Shown here one piece after another: positions 8,649 to 17,371 of a DNA stretch of 64,000 nt. Each line of letters opens with the position of its first letter. Position 1 is the first letter of the stretch. Under the pieces are notes generated by a model that was not told the origin of the DNA, searched no databases, and was given only the letters and a program-made list of their open reading frames with translations. The DNA comes from JALORV01 sp963780715 (GTDB taxonomy: Bacteria > Pseudomonadota > Gammaproteobacteria > Burkholderiales > Burkholderiaceae_F). Position numbers and translations under genes: made by a program. The stretch is from assembly GCA_963780715.1 (NCBI GenBank), contig CAWADK010000001.1, positions 62,001 through 126,000 of the forward strand, written 5' to 3'.

Positions 8649-9214
8649 CAGATCCACTCCTTGCGGACAAAGTAGGCGAGGGCGTAGGCCGCGAGGAAGA
8701 CCGACACCATGAAGACCAGGCTGCCAACGTTGAGGATCGACCCTCCGGTCAACGCCTGGCCGCTGGTGCAACCCTTGGCGATCTTGGCCCCGAAGGCGGC
8801 GAGGAAGCCGCCGCCGAACGCCAGCAGGAGACGCTGGTTGTCCGTGACCCGTGGCCCACGTTCGATCGTCATTCCGACGCGGCCGGCCTGCGAGCCCGAC
8901 ACCAGGGCGCCGATGAAGGCGCCGATCAGCAGGAAGATGGTCCAGGACAGCAACGGCGCGCCGTCATTCCAGTACCGCGAATGCACCGCGTTGGCGGTCA
9001 CGTGGTCAATGGACAAGAGCCCCGAGAGCCAGGCGGCGATCGACGAGAAGGCGCCGGTCGCGCCCAGGCCGCGGCCCGTGATCACATACGTGGCCAGCAG
9101 TACCAGGCCAAGCAGGACGCCGACGACGTACGGATTCCAGTAAGGCTTGGCTGTAGCCCGCGTGCCACCTCGGGCGCCAGCGCCCGGCAGAGCTTGAGTA
9201 AGTGCGTCAGACAT
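8648..9214 (-). CDS. YeeE/YedE-family sulfur transporter, first subunit
   Basis: A 188-residue inner-membrane protein, the partner half of the YeeE/YedE transporter. It has a soluble N terminus, about five transmembrane segments and the conserved KGCTSGQALTGG cysteine motif that in TsuA-type channels relays thiosulfate. The next gene starts within its stop codon. A good ribosome site (GGAGGATCG) precedes the ATG at 9214. The gene lies downstream of a strong terminator for the sulfur operon and of a 16-bp palindrome, so it probably has its own promoter. Confidence 0.85.
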   Translation of the reverse strand: MSDALTQALPGAGARGGTRATAKPYWNPYVVGVLLGLVLLATYVITGRGLGATGAFSSIAAWLSGLLSIDHVTANAVHSRYWNDGAPLLSWTIFLLIGAFIGALVSGSQAGRVGMTIERGPRVTDNQRLLLAFGGGFLAAFGAKIAKGCTSGQALTGGSILNVGSLVFMVSVFLAAYALAYFVRKEWI

Positions 9215-9369
9215 AAAGGCGATCCTCCAGAGTCATCGAGCGTGCAGACGGCTTCCCGACGGGAGTCCGGCCGCTGGGGGCAGCCCGCGCCGCCCCGCCA
9301 CGACATCACAGCGCAAAGGCTAGGTCGCTTCGTGCCAGGCGCCGTTGCGCACCGTCAACGCCGTCGAAT

Positions 9370-9385
9370 ATACCCCATGGGGTAT
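9370..9385. promoter_or_regulatory. Perfect 16-bp palindrome, candidate CsoR/CstR-like operator of the YeeE pair
   Basis: ATACCCCATGGGGTAT is a perfect inverted repeat with the TACCC-N4-GGGTA layout typical of CsoR-family operators (CsoR, CstR, RcnR, FrmR). It lies about 155 bases upstream of the YeeE pair, after the terminator of the preceding operon. CstR-type members sense persulfides and control rhodanese and YeeE genes in other bacteria. No CsoR-family gene is in the window. Confidence 0.65.
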
Positions 9386-9435
9386 TGCGCTGTCACCCGG
9401 CATGCCGGGTGGGCGACGACCTCCTGAAGTGGCTA

Positions 9436-9466
9436 CGAAAAAAGAGCGGGTCCGGGGGACCCGCTC
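9436..9466 (-). terminator. Rho-independent terminator of the psr-rhodanese operon
   Basis: Read on the minus strand, a perfect 10-bp stem (9457-9466 with 9444-9453, 3-base loop) is followed directly by TTTTTT (9443-9438). It lies 38 bases after the stop of the multi-rhodanese gene. Confidence 0.9.
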
Positions 9467-9503
9467 CACTGACACCACCTGGCCAGGAGGAAGTTGGCGG
9501 TGG

Positions 9504-10871
9504 TTACTTCGACGTCACCTTGAAGTTGCCAGTCTTGTCGATCTCGATGTCGGCATTGAGGAAGCCTGCCTTGTATCCCGCGTCCTTCAGCTTGTGATAC
9601 GCCATTTCGGCGCGAATGCCGGTACTGCAATGCGCGATGACACGCTTGTCCTTCGGCACCTCGGCCATGCGGGCCACGAGGTCTTCGTCCGGGATCAACA
9701 GCGCGCCCTTGATCATTCCGGCGTTGGCCTCGTCCTGGTTGCGAACGTCGAGGATCAGCACGTCCACCGGCGTATTGCGCGCCAGCTTGTTGAACTCGTC
9801 GACCGCGATTGCGCCGGGGCGGGGTTTGGGCGCGTACGCCACCTGGGTCAATGCTGGCACGCCGGACTCGATCGTGTAGCCGGCTGCCTGCCAACCGAGC
9901 AGGCCGCCCTCGACCACCTGCACGTTGGTCTGGCCGGACTTGATGAGTTCTCGTGCGACCGCGACCGACTCGGCGCCGCCGCGACCGTCATAGACGATGA
10001 TCGGTGCCTGCAGCTTGGCCGGCGGGAAGGACTTGAGCTGCGACTTCACGGTCGCGGCCGGCATGCCAACGGCTCCCTTGATGTGCCCGCTCTTGGCTTC
10101 ATCCGGCGAGCGAACGTCGACGATGACGGCCGGGATGTCCTTGTCGACATAGGCTTCCTTGACGAACTGCGGCCGCGTCGCCAGGTAATCCTTGGTCTGC
10201 CATTCCGGCACGCCTTCGTGATAGACCTTCGTGTTCTTGTAGCCCAGCGCGATCGCCTTGCGCTGTGACAGCGGGCTCATCTGACAGGTCACGCCCTGGC
10301 AGAAGAACACCAGCTGCGTGTTCTTGTCGGTCGGCAGGCGATTGACCACCTTGTCCCAGCTTGGATAGGGGATGTTGACCGAACCGGGGATCGTTCCCTG
10401 CTGGAAGCGCGGCAGCGGCCGCGAGTCGATCAGCATGAAGCTGCCCGTGCCCTGGTCGACCAGCTTGCGCACGTACGCATAATCAACCAGGTCTTCCTTC
10501 GCGACCTTGACCGGGCCTTTGAAGCGGATCTCGGTGGCCCACTTCTGCCCGTCCTTCTCGACGTAGGCAATGCGCGCCTCGTGGCCCTTCTTGATCTCGC
10601 GAAGCTGTTCGGGTGTCTTGGCAACACCAGCGTCAAAGACTTTCAGGGTCTTCGGGTCGAAGCGAACGATCTCCTTGTTGGCATCGATGCCGAGCTGGAT
10701 TGCCTGCGACTTGAAGGCGACGTTCTCGAAATAGCCCGCAACCTGGCCTGGCGCGGGCTTGTGGCAGTTGTTGCAAACCGCCGGCTGACTCGGTTTCTGG
10801 GCGGGCGCCTGCGCGATGGCGCCGGCGGAGGCGAGCGCGAGGGCACTCAGGACAAGGTACTGGACTTTCAT
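9504..10871 (-). CDS. Periplasmic multi-rhodanese protein with c-type heme motif
   Basis: A 455-residue secreted protein. The signal peptide (residues 1-21) is followed by a CNNCH heme-attachment motif (residues 33-37) and a roughly 90-residue N-terminal region. Three rhodanese-like domains come next (about 140-225, 235-335 and 350-455). The third has a canonical active loop, CSTGIR with Cys415. The first has a loop starting CQGVTC. The second has Asp-Gly-Arg instead of Cys and is probably inactive. Coupling a c-type heme to sulfurtransferase domains suggests electron exchange during sulfane-sulfur oxidation or reduction in the periplasm. It is the last gene of the psr operon, ahead of a strong terminator. 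Confidence 0.85.
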   Translation of the reverse strand: MKVQYLVLSALALASAGAIAQAPAQKPSQPAVCNNCHKPAPGQVAGYFENVAFKSQAIQLGIDANKEIVRFDPKTLKVFDAGVAKTPEQLREIKKGHEARIAYVEKDGQKWATEIRFKGPVKVAKEDLVDYAYVRKLVDQGTGSFMLIDSRPLPRFQQGTIPGSVNIPYPSWDKVVNRLPTDKNTQLVFFCQGVTCQMSPLSQRKAIALGYKNTKVYHEGVPEWQTKDYLATRPQFVKEAYVDKDIPAVIVDVRSPDEAKSGHIKGAVGMPAATVKSQLKSFPPAKLQAPIIVYDGRGGAESVAVARELIKSGQTNVQVVEGGLLGWQAAGYTIESGVPALTQVAYAPKPRPGAIAVDEFNKLARNTPVDVLILDVRNQDEANAGMIKGALLIPDEDLVARMAEVPKDKRVIAHCSTGIRAEMAYHKLKDAGYKAGFLNADIEIDKTGNFKVTSK

Positions 10872-10960
10872 GCGTTTCTCCTCCCTCGGTGTCGAGGGCT
10901 AAGCGGGTGGGCCGGCGCGCGTCAGTTATTCGCGCCGGTCCGGGTTTCTGCGGCCAATAT

Positions 10961-11434
10961 TCACATCGCCTTCGGAACGGCGACCGGATAGCCGGCCTTC
11001 TTCCAGTCTTCGAACAACATCACGACGGCGGTGACGTCGGTGAAGCCGAGGTCCTGCAGCGATTTGGCAGCGAGCGTGCAACGGCCGCCGGTTTTGCAGT
11101 ACACGTAGATCTTCTTGTTGACGTCGGTCTTGTCCGGGAATCCGACCTCGCTCCAGATGTTGAACTCGAGCAGGCCGCGCGGAAGGTTGACTGCACCGGG
11201 GATGTAACCGGCCGCAAACTCCTCGGGCTCACGCACGTCGACGATCAGGGCGTTGGTCTTGGCGTCATACACGGTCTTGAATCCGGCCAGGTCAATGGTC
11301 TTGACCTGCTTGCGAACGTTGGCAACGTATTCCTTCACGCTGGCCGGATAGTTCTGCGCGGCGACGAAGCTCGGGAAGGCGATGGCCGCACCCAGCAACG
11401 CGGCGGCAACGAAGGTGACTCTGCGACTTGTCAT
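10961..11434 (-). CDS. Periplasmic single-domain rhodanese
   Basis: A 157-residue secreted rhodanese (thiosulfate/polysulfide sulfurtransferase). A signal peptide ending near FVAAQ is followed by one rhodanese domain with the DVREPEEF motif and an active loop CKTGGR. An additional Cys immediately follows the loop, which could take part in persulfide relay. It lies between the PsrC-like and multi-rhodanese genes, as expected for a periplasmic sulfur carrier that feeds the molybdoenzyme. Confidence 0.88.
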   Translation of the reverse strand: MTSRRVTFVAAALLGAAIAFPSFVAAQNYPASVKEYVANVRKQVKTIDLAGFKTVYDAKTNALIVDVREPEEFAAGYIPGAVNLPRGLLEFNIWSEVGFPDKTDVNKKIYVYCKTGGRCTLAAKSLQDLGFTDVTAVVMLFEDWKKAGYPVAVPKAM

Positions 11435-11494
11435 GGCTTTACTCCTGTAGCGATTGACTTTGAAATTCTTAGCCGCGGTGCGGGTACATGGGCT

Positions 11495-12541
11495 CTAAGG
11501 CACCGTAGCCTGCACGATGGCGCTCGCCTGGCCGGCGTTCACCAGAACCCAGCGCAACGCGAATCCGCCGGCGAGCACCAGCACGGCGGGCACGACCGTG
11601 TGCGGGATGCGGTGTGACAGCTCCAGGGCCTGCAGCACGATCGGAGTCAGGATCCCGATGGCAACCACGCCGACCCAGAACACCAGGCCATAGGAGCCAC
11701 TGAACAGCAATCTGGCCGCCTCGATATGCGACAGCGTCGAGGTCGCCAGCGACAGCAGCAGCAGGGCGATCAGCACCAGTTCTATCGCCAGGAATGCGAC
11801 GTCGGCACGGATGACGCTGTCGATCGTCCGTTTCGCGGGGAGCTCCGCACCCAGCGGCTGCGTCATCGCCGCCAGCGCGCCGCCGATCAGGCCGCGCGGT
11901 GCGGGCCGCCCCGGGAACACGACCGTGGCCAGATGGACTCCGGCCGCCGCTGCCGACAGTCCTGAGAACAGGAAGAGCAGGGGCAGCACCGCGGAGTTCC
12001 AGAGTGGTCGCGCCACCATCGTGTTGAGCAGGATGCCGGTGTAGATGCCGACCGCGATGCCGAAGGCGATGTTGGCCATCCCAAGCCAGCGCATGCGCCC
12101 GGGATGCTTGACGAAGAAGTCCGAAGCCTTCTGCAGCAGCGGCACGCGCTCGCCCAGCCACGGCCAGGACTCGGGCAGCCTGATCAGCGCCGAGACCAGC
12201 AGGATGCCGTAGACGATCAGCAGCACCCACGAGCCCCAGGCCATCGGCGACAGCGGCTTGAACGTGATGTAGATGGCCCAGACGTAGAGCGGGTGCGCCA
12301 GGTCGAGCAGCAGCGCCAGCATGCCGACGTTAAGCAGCATGAAACCGAGCAACGGCGTCTGCACGGAAAAGAACGACTTCGTGTCCTCGCCCTTGGCGGT
12401 GCGCAACATCGCGACACCCGCGAGAACCATCATGCCGGCCACCATGCCGCCGACGAACAGGTACAGCGGGATCTCCCAGCCCCAGACGTGGAGCGTCGGG
12501 TCGATGCCCGGGTTGTGACGAGTACTCGTGACTTCCAGCAT
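11495..12541 (-). CDS. NrfD/PsrC-family membrane quinol subunit
   Basis: A 348-residue polytopic protein of the NrfD/PsrC family, which connects the quinone pool with a periplasmic iron-sulfur/molybdenum module. The N-terminal HVWGWEIPLYLFVGGMVAG segment is characteristic, and about eight to nine hydrophobic segments follow. It is the third gene of the molybdoenzyme operon, 12 bases after the stop of the Fe-S subunit in its restored frame. Assignment to polysulfide, thiosulfate or sulfite chemistry depends on neighbours and cannot be made from this subunit alone. Confidence 0.9.
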   Translation of the reverse strand: MLEVTSTRHNPGIDPTLHVWGWEIPLYLFVGGMVAGMMVLAGVAMLRTAKGEDTKSFFSVQTPLLGFMLLNVGMLALLLDLAHPLYVWAIYITFKPLSPMAWGSWVLLIVYGILLVSALIRLPESWPWLGERVPLLQKASDFFVKHPGRMRWLGMANIAFGIAVGIYTGILLNTMVARPLWNSAVLPLLFLFSGLSAAAAGVHLATVVFPGRPAPRGLIGGALAAMTQPLGAELPAKRTIDSVIRADVAFLAIELVLIALLLLSLATSTLSHIEAARLLFSGSYGLVFWVGVVAIGILTPIVLQALELSHRIPHTVVPAVLVLAGGFALRWVLVNAGQASAIVQATVP

Positions 12542-12553
12542 GACTCGCGCTCC

Positions 12554-13091
12554 TTACGTCAGGTAGAAGACCCGCGGCCGGGTGCCGGCCTCGGGCAGCA
12601 ACGTGTGCCACTTGCGCGTGCGCAGCAGCGAGGACGACGGTGCTCTTCGGATCGTCGAGGTCACCGAAGTGCATGCAGTGGGTCGGGCACACCGATACGC
12701 AGGCCGGATCCTTGCCGTCCTTGATGCGGTGGTCGCAGAACGTGCACTTGTCGACATAGCCTTTGGGATGCACGTACCGCGCCCCGTACGGGCACGCCGA
12801 GATGCACGCCTTGCAGCCGATGCAGCGCTCGGCCGTCACCTTGACGATGCCCAGTTCCGAAACGTGGCTGGCCCCGGTCGGGCAGCAGGTCACGCAGGGC
12901 GGGTTCTCGCAGTGGTTGCAGCGTTCCGAGCGGATCTCCATCGTCAGGTCGGGAAACGTGCCGCGAACCTCGGTCGTGATCCAGTCGCGGCTGAAGCCGA
13001 CCGGCACGTTGTTCTCCGTTTCGCAGGCAACGACGCAGTCCATGCAGCCGACGCACTTGCGGGTGTCGATGACCATTCCGTAGCGCGCCAT
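12554..13091 (-). CDS. PsrB/PhsB-like 4Fe-4S ferredoxin subunit, frameshifted near 3' end
   Basis: The electron-transfer subunit of the molybdoenzyme complex. Four cysteine clusters for four [4Fe-4S] centres are visible: CVGCMDCVVAC, CNHCENPPCVTCCP, CIGCKACISACP, and CTFC with CVSVCPTHC. The frame is intact to FGDLDDPKS. The usual C terminus (LLRTRKWHTLLPEAGTRPR, then a short tail) lies in the next frame and ends at 12554. One extra base near 12640, in GTCGTCCTCG, explains this. The total length of 538 bases equals 3n+1. It is either a recent frameshift or an assembly error. The Cys-rich part would still be made, but with a wrong tail. Confidence 0.85.
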
Positions 13092-13092
13092 C

Positions 13093-15298
13093 TCAGGCCT
13101 CCTTGACCAGCGTGACGAAGTTCGCGTGAATGCTGGTGCCGCCCATCAGCGGATCCGTCGCGTACCTCGTGTTGAGCTGCGCCGCGCTGGCTCCGCGTTG
13201 CCCGCCGAACTTCGCCATCGCGTTTCGCTGACCGAAGCCGTACACCATGTAGACGGTGTCAGGACGGATGCGCTGGGTCGCCTTGACCCTGATCCGGCTC
13301 GACTCGATGCCATCCTGGTTCTTCAGGCGGACATACTGGCCACCCTTGACGCCCAGCTTGGTCGCCGTCGCGGCGTTCACCCAGAGTTCGTTTTCCTGCA
13401 TCAGACTGGTCAGCAGCGGGTTGGACTGCGTGCGACTGAACGTGTGGACGGGCGAGCGGCCGGTCACCAGGCGCATGTAGCCCTCCGGCGGATCGGGGTG
13501 CCGGGTGTACTTGGGTACCGGGTCGAACCCCTTCTTCGCCAGTTGCTCGGACCAGAACTCGACCTTGCCGGAAGGCGTGTCGAAGGCCAGCTCGAGTCCT
13601 TCCTCGACCGTGATCGGCTGCTTGTCGGCGAGGATGACGCCTTCCTTCTCCAGCGCCGCAAAACTGAAGCCGCCTTTCTCGACGCGGTGCGCGAGGTACT
13701 CCTTGATGTCCTTGAAAGGCATGCACTCGGGAATGCCGAGCTTGCCGGCCAGCTCTTTCGCGATCCACCACCCCGGCTTCTGTTCCGCGGGCGGTGCCAC
13801 GACCGGCTGCCGCAGCGCCATCCAGCCCCGGCGGCCCCAGCCGGTCAGCAATTCGTCATAGCGTTCCAGGAAGACGGCTTCGGGCAGCACGACGTCGGCG
13901 TAACCGGCGATCTCGCTCGGCACGGTGTCGATGACGACAAGCAGGTCGAGCGCCTGGATCGCCTTCAGTGTCTCGGCCTCGTTGGGCAGGGCGTTCATGA
14001 TGTTCGTCGAGTAGACGAACCAGCCCTTGATCGGATAGGGCTTGCCGCTGATGGTCGCATCACGGATGCCGGTCGTGACCGGCTCGTCGGCGAACGGATA
14101 GCGCTCGCCATTGGGGTTGTCGGCCATCGGCCGGTCCGACTGCGGATACTTGGGCAACGGGTATCCCGGGACCTTGATTCCGGACTGCACGAACAGACCG
14201 CCCTTGCGGCCCCAGTTGCCCATCAGCGCGTTGAGCAGCGCGATGGCACGGCTGCGCTGCGTGTCATCGCCGTACCAGTTGACGCGGCGACCCGGGTGGA
14301 TGATCGTCGCCGGACGGCGCGCCGAGAACTCGCGCGCGGTCACGCGGATCATCTGGGCCTCGATCCCGGTCTCGGCGGCGGCCCACTCGGGCGTGTAGCG
14401 GGCGATTTCTGCCGAGAACTTGTCGAATCCTGAGCCGTAGCGGTCCACGAACGCCTTGTCGTAGCGGCCTTCGCTGACCACGACATTCATCCAGGCCAGT
14501 ATCAGCGCCAGGTCGGTGCCCGGCTTGATCGGAAGCCAGTATTTGGCCTTGCTGGCGGCCGTCGAGTAGCGCGGATCGACGACGATGATCGGGATCCGTC
14601 GCTCGATCGCCCTGGCGAACTCCTGCACCTGGGAGTTGTGCATGTTCTCGCCCAGGTGCGAACCGACCAGCACCAGGCAGTCGGTGTTCTCGATGTCGGT
14701 GGGCTCAGGCGAGCCCAGCCCGGTGCCGAAGGTGAGCAGGAACCCGATGTCGCGCGGGCCGCGGCACTGCGCGAACGAAGGGGCTCCCATGTTGATCGCC
14801 CCGAAGGACTTGAGCACGTGCAGGATGAAGCGCGCGCCGATGCCGTGGTTGAAGGCTGCGATCGACTCGGGCCCGTACTCGGCCTTGATCTTCTGCATCT
14901 TCTGCGCGACGACGTCGAGGGCCTCGCCCCAGGTGACGGACTTCCACTGCTCCTTGCCGCGCTCGCCGACGCGGACGAGCGGTGTGCGCAGCCGGTCCGG
15001 ATCGTTGACTGACCCGACCGCGCCGGTACCGCGCGGGCAGAGCCGGCCGCGGCTCTGCGGGTCGATCGGGTTGCCTTCGAACTTCCACAGCTTTCCGTCG
15101 CGCACATAGGCGATCCCGCCGCAGCGCCAGAAGCACATTTCGCAGAAGGTCGGGATGGTCTTGACTTCACCGGGAGTTGCCGGCCTGGCCGGCGGCCATG
15201 GCGGCCCGTGGAACGGGATCGAGCTCGGCGGCTGCGCCGGCAAGCGCGGTGGCGGAGGAGATCTGGAGGAAGCGCCGGCGTGATACGGCTTGCGTCAT
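13093..15298 (-). CDS. Molybdopterin oxidoreductase (PsrA/PhsA-like), Tat signal out of frame
   Basis: Catalytic molybdenum subunit of the DMSO-reductase superfamily, about 730 residues. The mature frame has the [4Fe-4S] motif C-x2-C-x3-C (FCEMCFWRC) with a fourth Cys in GRLCPRG, pterin-binding segments (GWGRRGW, GRSPVHTFSRT) and a QCRGP segment that may supply the Mo ligand. A twin-arginine signal (MTQAVSRRRFLQISS) starts at 15298 but lies one frame away from the mature part. The open mature frame has only a TTG (15243) as an alternative start, and that would lack export. The total length is 3n+1, so one base is probably extra between 15190 and 15240. Family and neighbours suggest polysulfide, thiosulfate or a related sulfur substrate. 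Confidence 0.85.
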
Positions 15299-15308
15299 CG
15301 TTTTGCCC

Positions 15309-15322
15309 TACCCCGTAGGGTA
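15309..15322. promoter_or_regulatory. Candidate CsoR/CstR-like operator of the molybdoenzyme operon
   Basis: TACCCCGTAGGGTA has perfect TACCC/GGGTA half-sites with a 4-base spacer, the same architecture as at 9370-9385. It is 11-24 bases upstream of the Tat-signal ATG, where a bound repressor would block transcription initiation or early elongation. Confidence 0.62.
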
Positions 15323-15362
15323 CTTAACGATAAGCATTCTCCTCCGTGGGCCTTGCTCTCCG

Positions 15363-15376
15363 TTGACCCGAGTCAA
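15363..15376. promoter_or_regulatory. FNR/FixK-like box upstream of the molybdoenzyme operon
   Basis: TTGAC-CCGA-GTCAA is a perfect inverted repeat fitting TTGAY-N4-RTCAA, bound by FNR/FixK/DNR-type regulators. It is centred about 71 bases upstream of the ATG at 15298. A class II arrangement would put the transcript start near 15328, just before the TACCC palindrome. Confidence 0.55.
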
Positions 15377-15432
15377 GGCGGGCGCCGCGCCCGAGCGACT
15401 GCTCGAATTCGAGTGTTACAGCACGTAACTGG

Positions 15433-16070
15433 CTAGATCAGCCCAGTGCCGGAAAGCGCCTCGAATGTGACGCGCGTCAAGTCGGCAAGCTGCGATGTGG
15501 TGTCGGAACCGCCCGGGCTGGTTGAGCGGCCCGACCACATCGAGCTTCCCGGTTGCGACGTCGACGATCGCCGTGTCCGACGCAAATGCTTCGTTCGGAG
15601 TGCCGCCTCCCACTGGCAGCGTGATGCCGCCGCCCACGCTGCCGCCGCGATAACCGCCGCCGTAGCTGCCGCTGCCACCCACGCCTCCGACGCCGATGCC
15701 GATCGTCGGAGTCGAACTGACCGCCGGCGTATAGGTGCTGATTGAACTGCGGTAGACCGCCCTCGCATCGGCGCGCTTCGCAGCCGCCTCGACGACGTCC
15801 GGGACGGGCGGGGCATTGGGACTCAGGGCCGCAAACTTCACGGTCTTGATGCCCTTGGCCTCGAGCTTGGCTCGCCGCCAGGTCCTCGCACACGGCCTGG
15901 GTCGTGAAGTCGCGGGCCTGGCACACGACCAGCACCGTCGCGCCACGCAGCGACTTGCCGGCGAACTCCGGGTTGGACCACTGGGCGTCCATCTTCGTGG
16001 TCGCACACGACGCAACGAAGACGGTTGCTGCGAGGAGGACAAGGCGGCAAGGGGCGCGGGTCGACGACAT
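15433..16070 (-). pseudogene. Predicted lipoprotein with glycine-rich centre, two frameshifts
   Basis: Pieced together over two frame changes, this reads as a roughly 212-residue lipoprotein. It has a signal with lipobox FVASC (start ATG 16070, MSSTRAP...), then LRGATVLVVCQARDFTTQAVCEDLAA in one frame. KLEAKGIKTVKFAALSPNAP, a Gly/Tyr-rich stretch (IGVGGVGGSGSYGGGYRGG) and VGPLNQPG lie in a second frame. GSDTTSQLADLTRVTFEALS ending at 15433 is in a third. Shifts lie near 15870 and 15513, and the total length is 3n+2. I do not recognise a function. Either the gene is decaying or two single-base insertions are assembly errors. Confidence 0.6.
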
Positions 16071-16259
16071 CGTGAATTCCGGAGGATCAGTGCGGGAGTG
16101 ACATTGTGCTTGGCCGCAAGCGCAGTGCCAATCGCCGCCGGGGATGAAGGGGTGGCGGTGCGTTTGCCCGGTAACTTGGAGCAGAGGTTGTGAATAGCCG
16201 GACTGACCGCAGCGACCGGCATGCGAAATCGCGGAAGACGGTTCGCGACCCGCCGCAGT

Positions 16260-16625
16260 CACCGGGCAGCTCAACTTGCGGGCACCGAAGCGGCTGGCGA
16301 ATACTGCCGGGTTCTTCGTTGGCCTTCGCTCGGAGATACTCGCTCCGACGCCCCGGCCGACCACCGCCACCTCGGCGCACGCACCGTCTTGCAGTGGCGA
16401 TACCAAAGAAACGACAGCAGTGACTGGAAAGTACACGTAGCGCAGCACGGTGCCTGCTTTGTAGAGGAGCGCGCCTGCTTCCAGGTCCACGGCCTCAATC
16501 CGCGACTGCACGACGTCGGCGACGTCAGGCGGCAGCGAGGCAAGCAACTGATTGTTCGGTGGAGACTCGCTGTAAGTAGTCAAGGCGGGCGTCTCTTTGA
16601 TGACTCTAGGGTCGACGGGACGCAC
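16260..16625 (-). pseudogene. Decayed Crp/Fnr-family regulator, N-terminal part only
   Basis: From ATG 16625 the first roughly 80 residues look like the cyclic-nucleotide-binding/effector domain of a Crp/Fnr protein (NQLLASLPPDVADVV, GTVLRYVYFPVTAVVSLVSP, GACAEVAVVG). The frame then breaks down and no helix-turn-helix domain follows; similar-looking fragments continue in a neighbouring frame. It lies 77 bases downstream of a second Crp/Fnr gene. It is probably a truncated relict, and the 3' boundary is uncertain. Confidence 0.5.
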
Positions 16626-16702
16626 TTTAGAGTCCAGCGAGCCGATCCTCTACGTCATAAGACACACGCTCCCCGTCGCGATGCGACCAACGTCGAAGGC
16701 AA

Positions 16703-17371
16703 TCAGACCAGCGGGCGCGCCGGCGGGCGGCCGTCGCCGTAGAGGTCCGCCAAGCGGGCCATCGCTTTCACGTCGCGCAGGTAGAGCCGGCCGTCGGCGA
16801 TGCGATGCAGGCCGCGGCGCTCGAGCTTGCGCAGCGTCTTGTTGGTATGCACCAGCGACAGGCCCAGGCCGTCGGCAATGTGCTGCTGAGTCAGCGGAAA
16901 GGGGACGCCGCCGGCGCCCGCGTCCGCCTGCAGCGCGCCTGCGCGCTTGAACAGAAGGATGAGCATCGATGCGATGCGCTCCTCGGCACTGCGTCGCCCC
17001 ACCGACAGCAGCGTGTCGTCGACCATCGACTCCTCGTGCGCCGTGAGCCATGTGACGTTGAAGCCCATCATCGGGCTGCGGCGGTGCAATTCCCAGAGCG
17101 CATCGCGCTGGAAAACGCAGAAGAGCGCGTCGGTGAGAGTCTCAACTCCGTGGGCAGCAGCGTCGCCCATCTTCTGCTGAACACCAATGAAATCACCGGC
17201 CAGCAGAAAGCTCAGGATCTGCCGTCGTCCGTCGCTGAGCGTCTTGTAGCGGAAGGCCCAGCCCTGCAGCAGCGTGTACAGCGGCGCGTCGGTCTGGCCT
17301 TCGTGAATTAGCGACTCGCCGGCGCCAGACGCAACTCGCGGCGCTTGAGCGACTGCACTCGGTCCGCGCAT
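16703..17371 (-). CDS. Crp/Fnr-family transcriptional regulator, N-terminus frameshifted
   Basis: A regulator with an effector beta-barrel (GESLIHEGQTDAPLYTLLQGWAFRY ...), a dimerisation helix and a C-terminal winged helix-turn-helix (LTQQHIADGLGLSLVHTNKTLRKLERRGL). The ATG at 17371 is the start of the longest frame, but the natural N terminus appears in another frame immediately upstream (CADRVQSLKRRELRLAP). A missing G in GCGCCGG(G)CGAG near 17318 would join them as LRLAPGESL. A CxxC-type sensing cluster as in FNR is not obvious. It could act on the FNR-like boxes in this window, but that is only proximity. Confidence 0.75.
   Translation of the reverse strand: MRGPSAVAQAPRVASGAGESLIHEGQTDAPLYTLLQGWAFRYKTLSDGRRQILSFLLAGDFIGVQQKMGDAAAHGVETLTDALFCVFQRDALWELHRRSPMMGFNVTWLTAHEESMVDDTLLSVGRRSAEERIASMLILLFKRAGALQADAGAGGVPFPLTQQHIADGLGLSLVHTNKTLRKLERRGLHRIADGRLYLRDVKAMARLADLYGDGRPPARPLV

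Noticed and set aside
15315..15345. A leader peptide starting after GGAGGAG in the molybdoenzyme promoter
   Set aside because: The ATG follows the purine run with only one base of spacing, the peptide has only nine codons, and no regulatory codon bias or RNA hairpin accompanies it.
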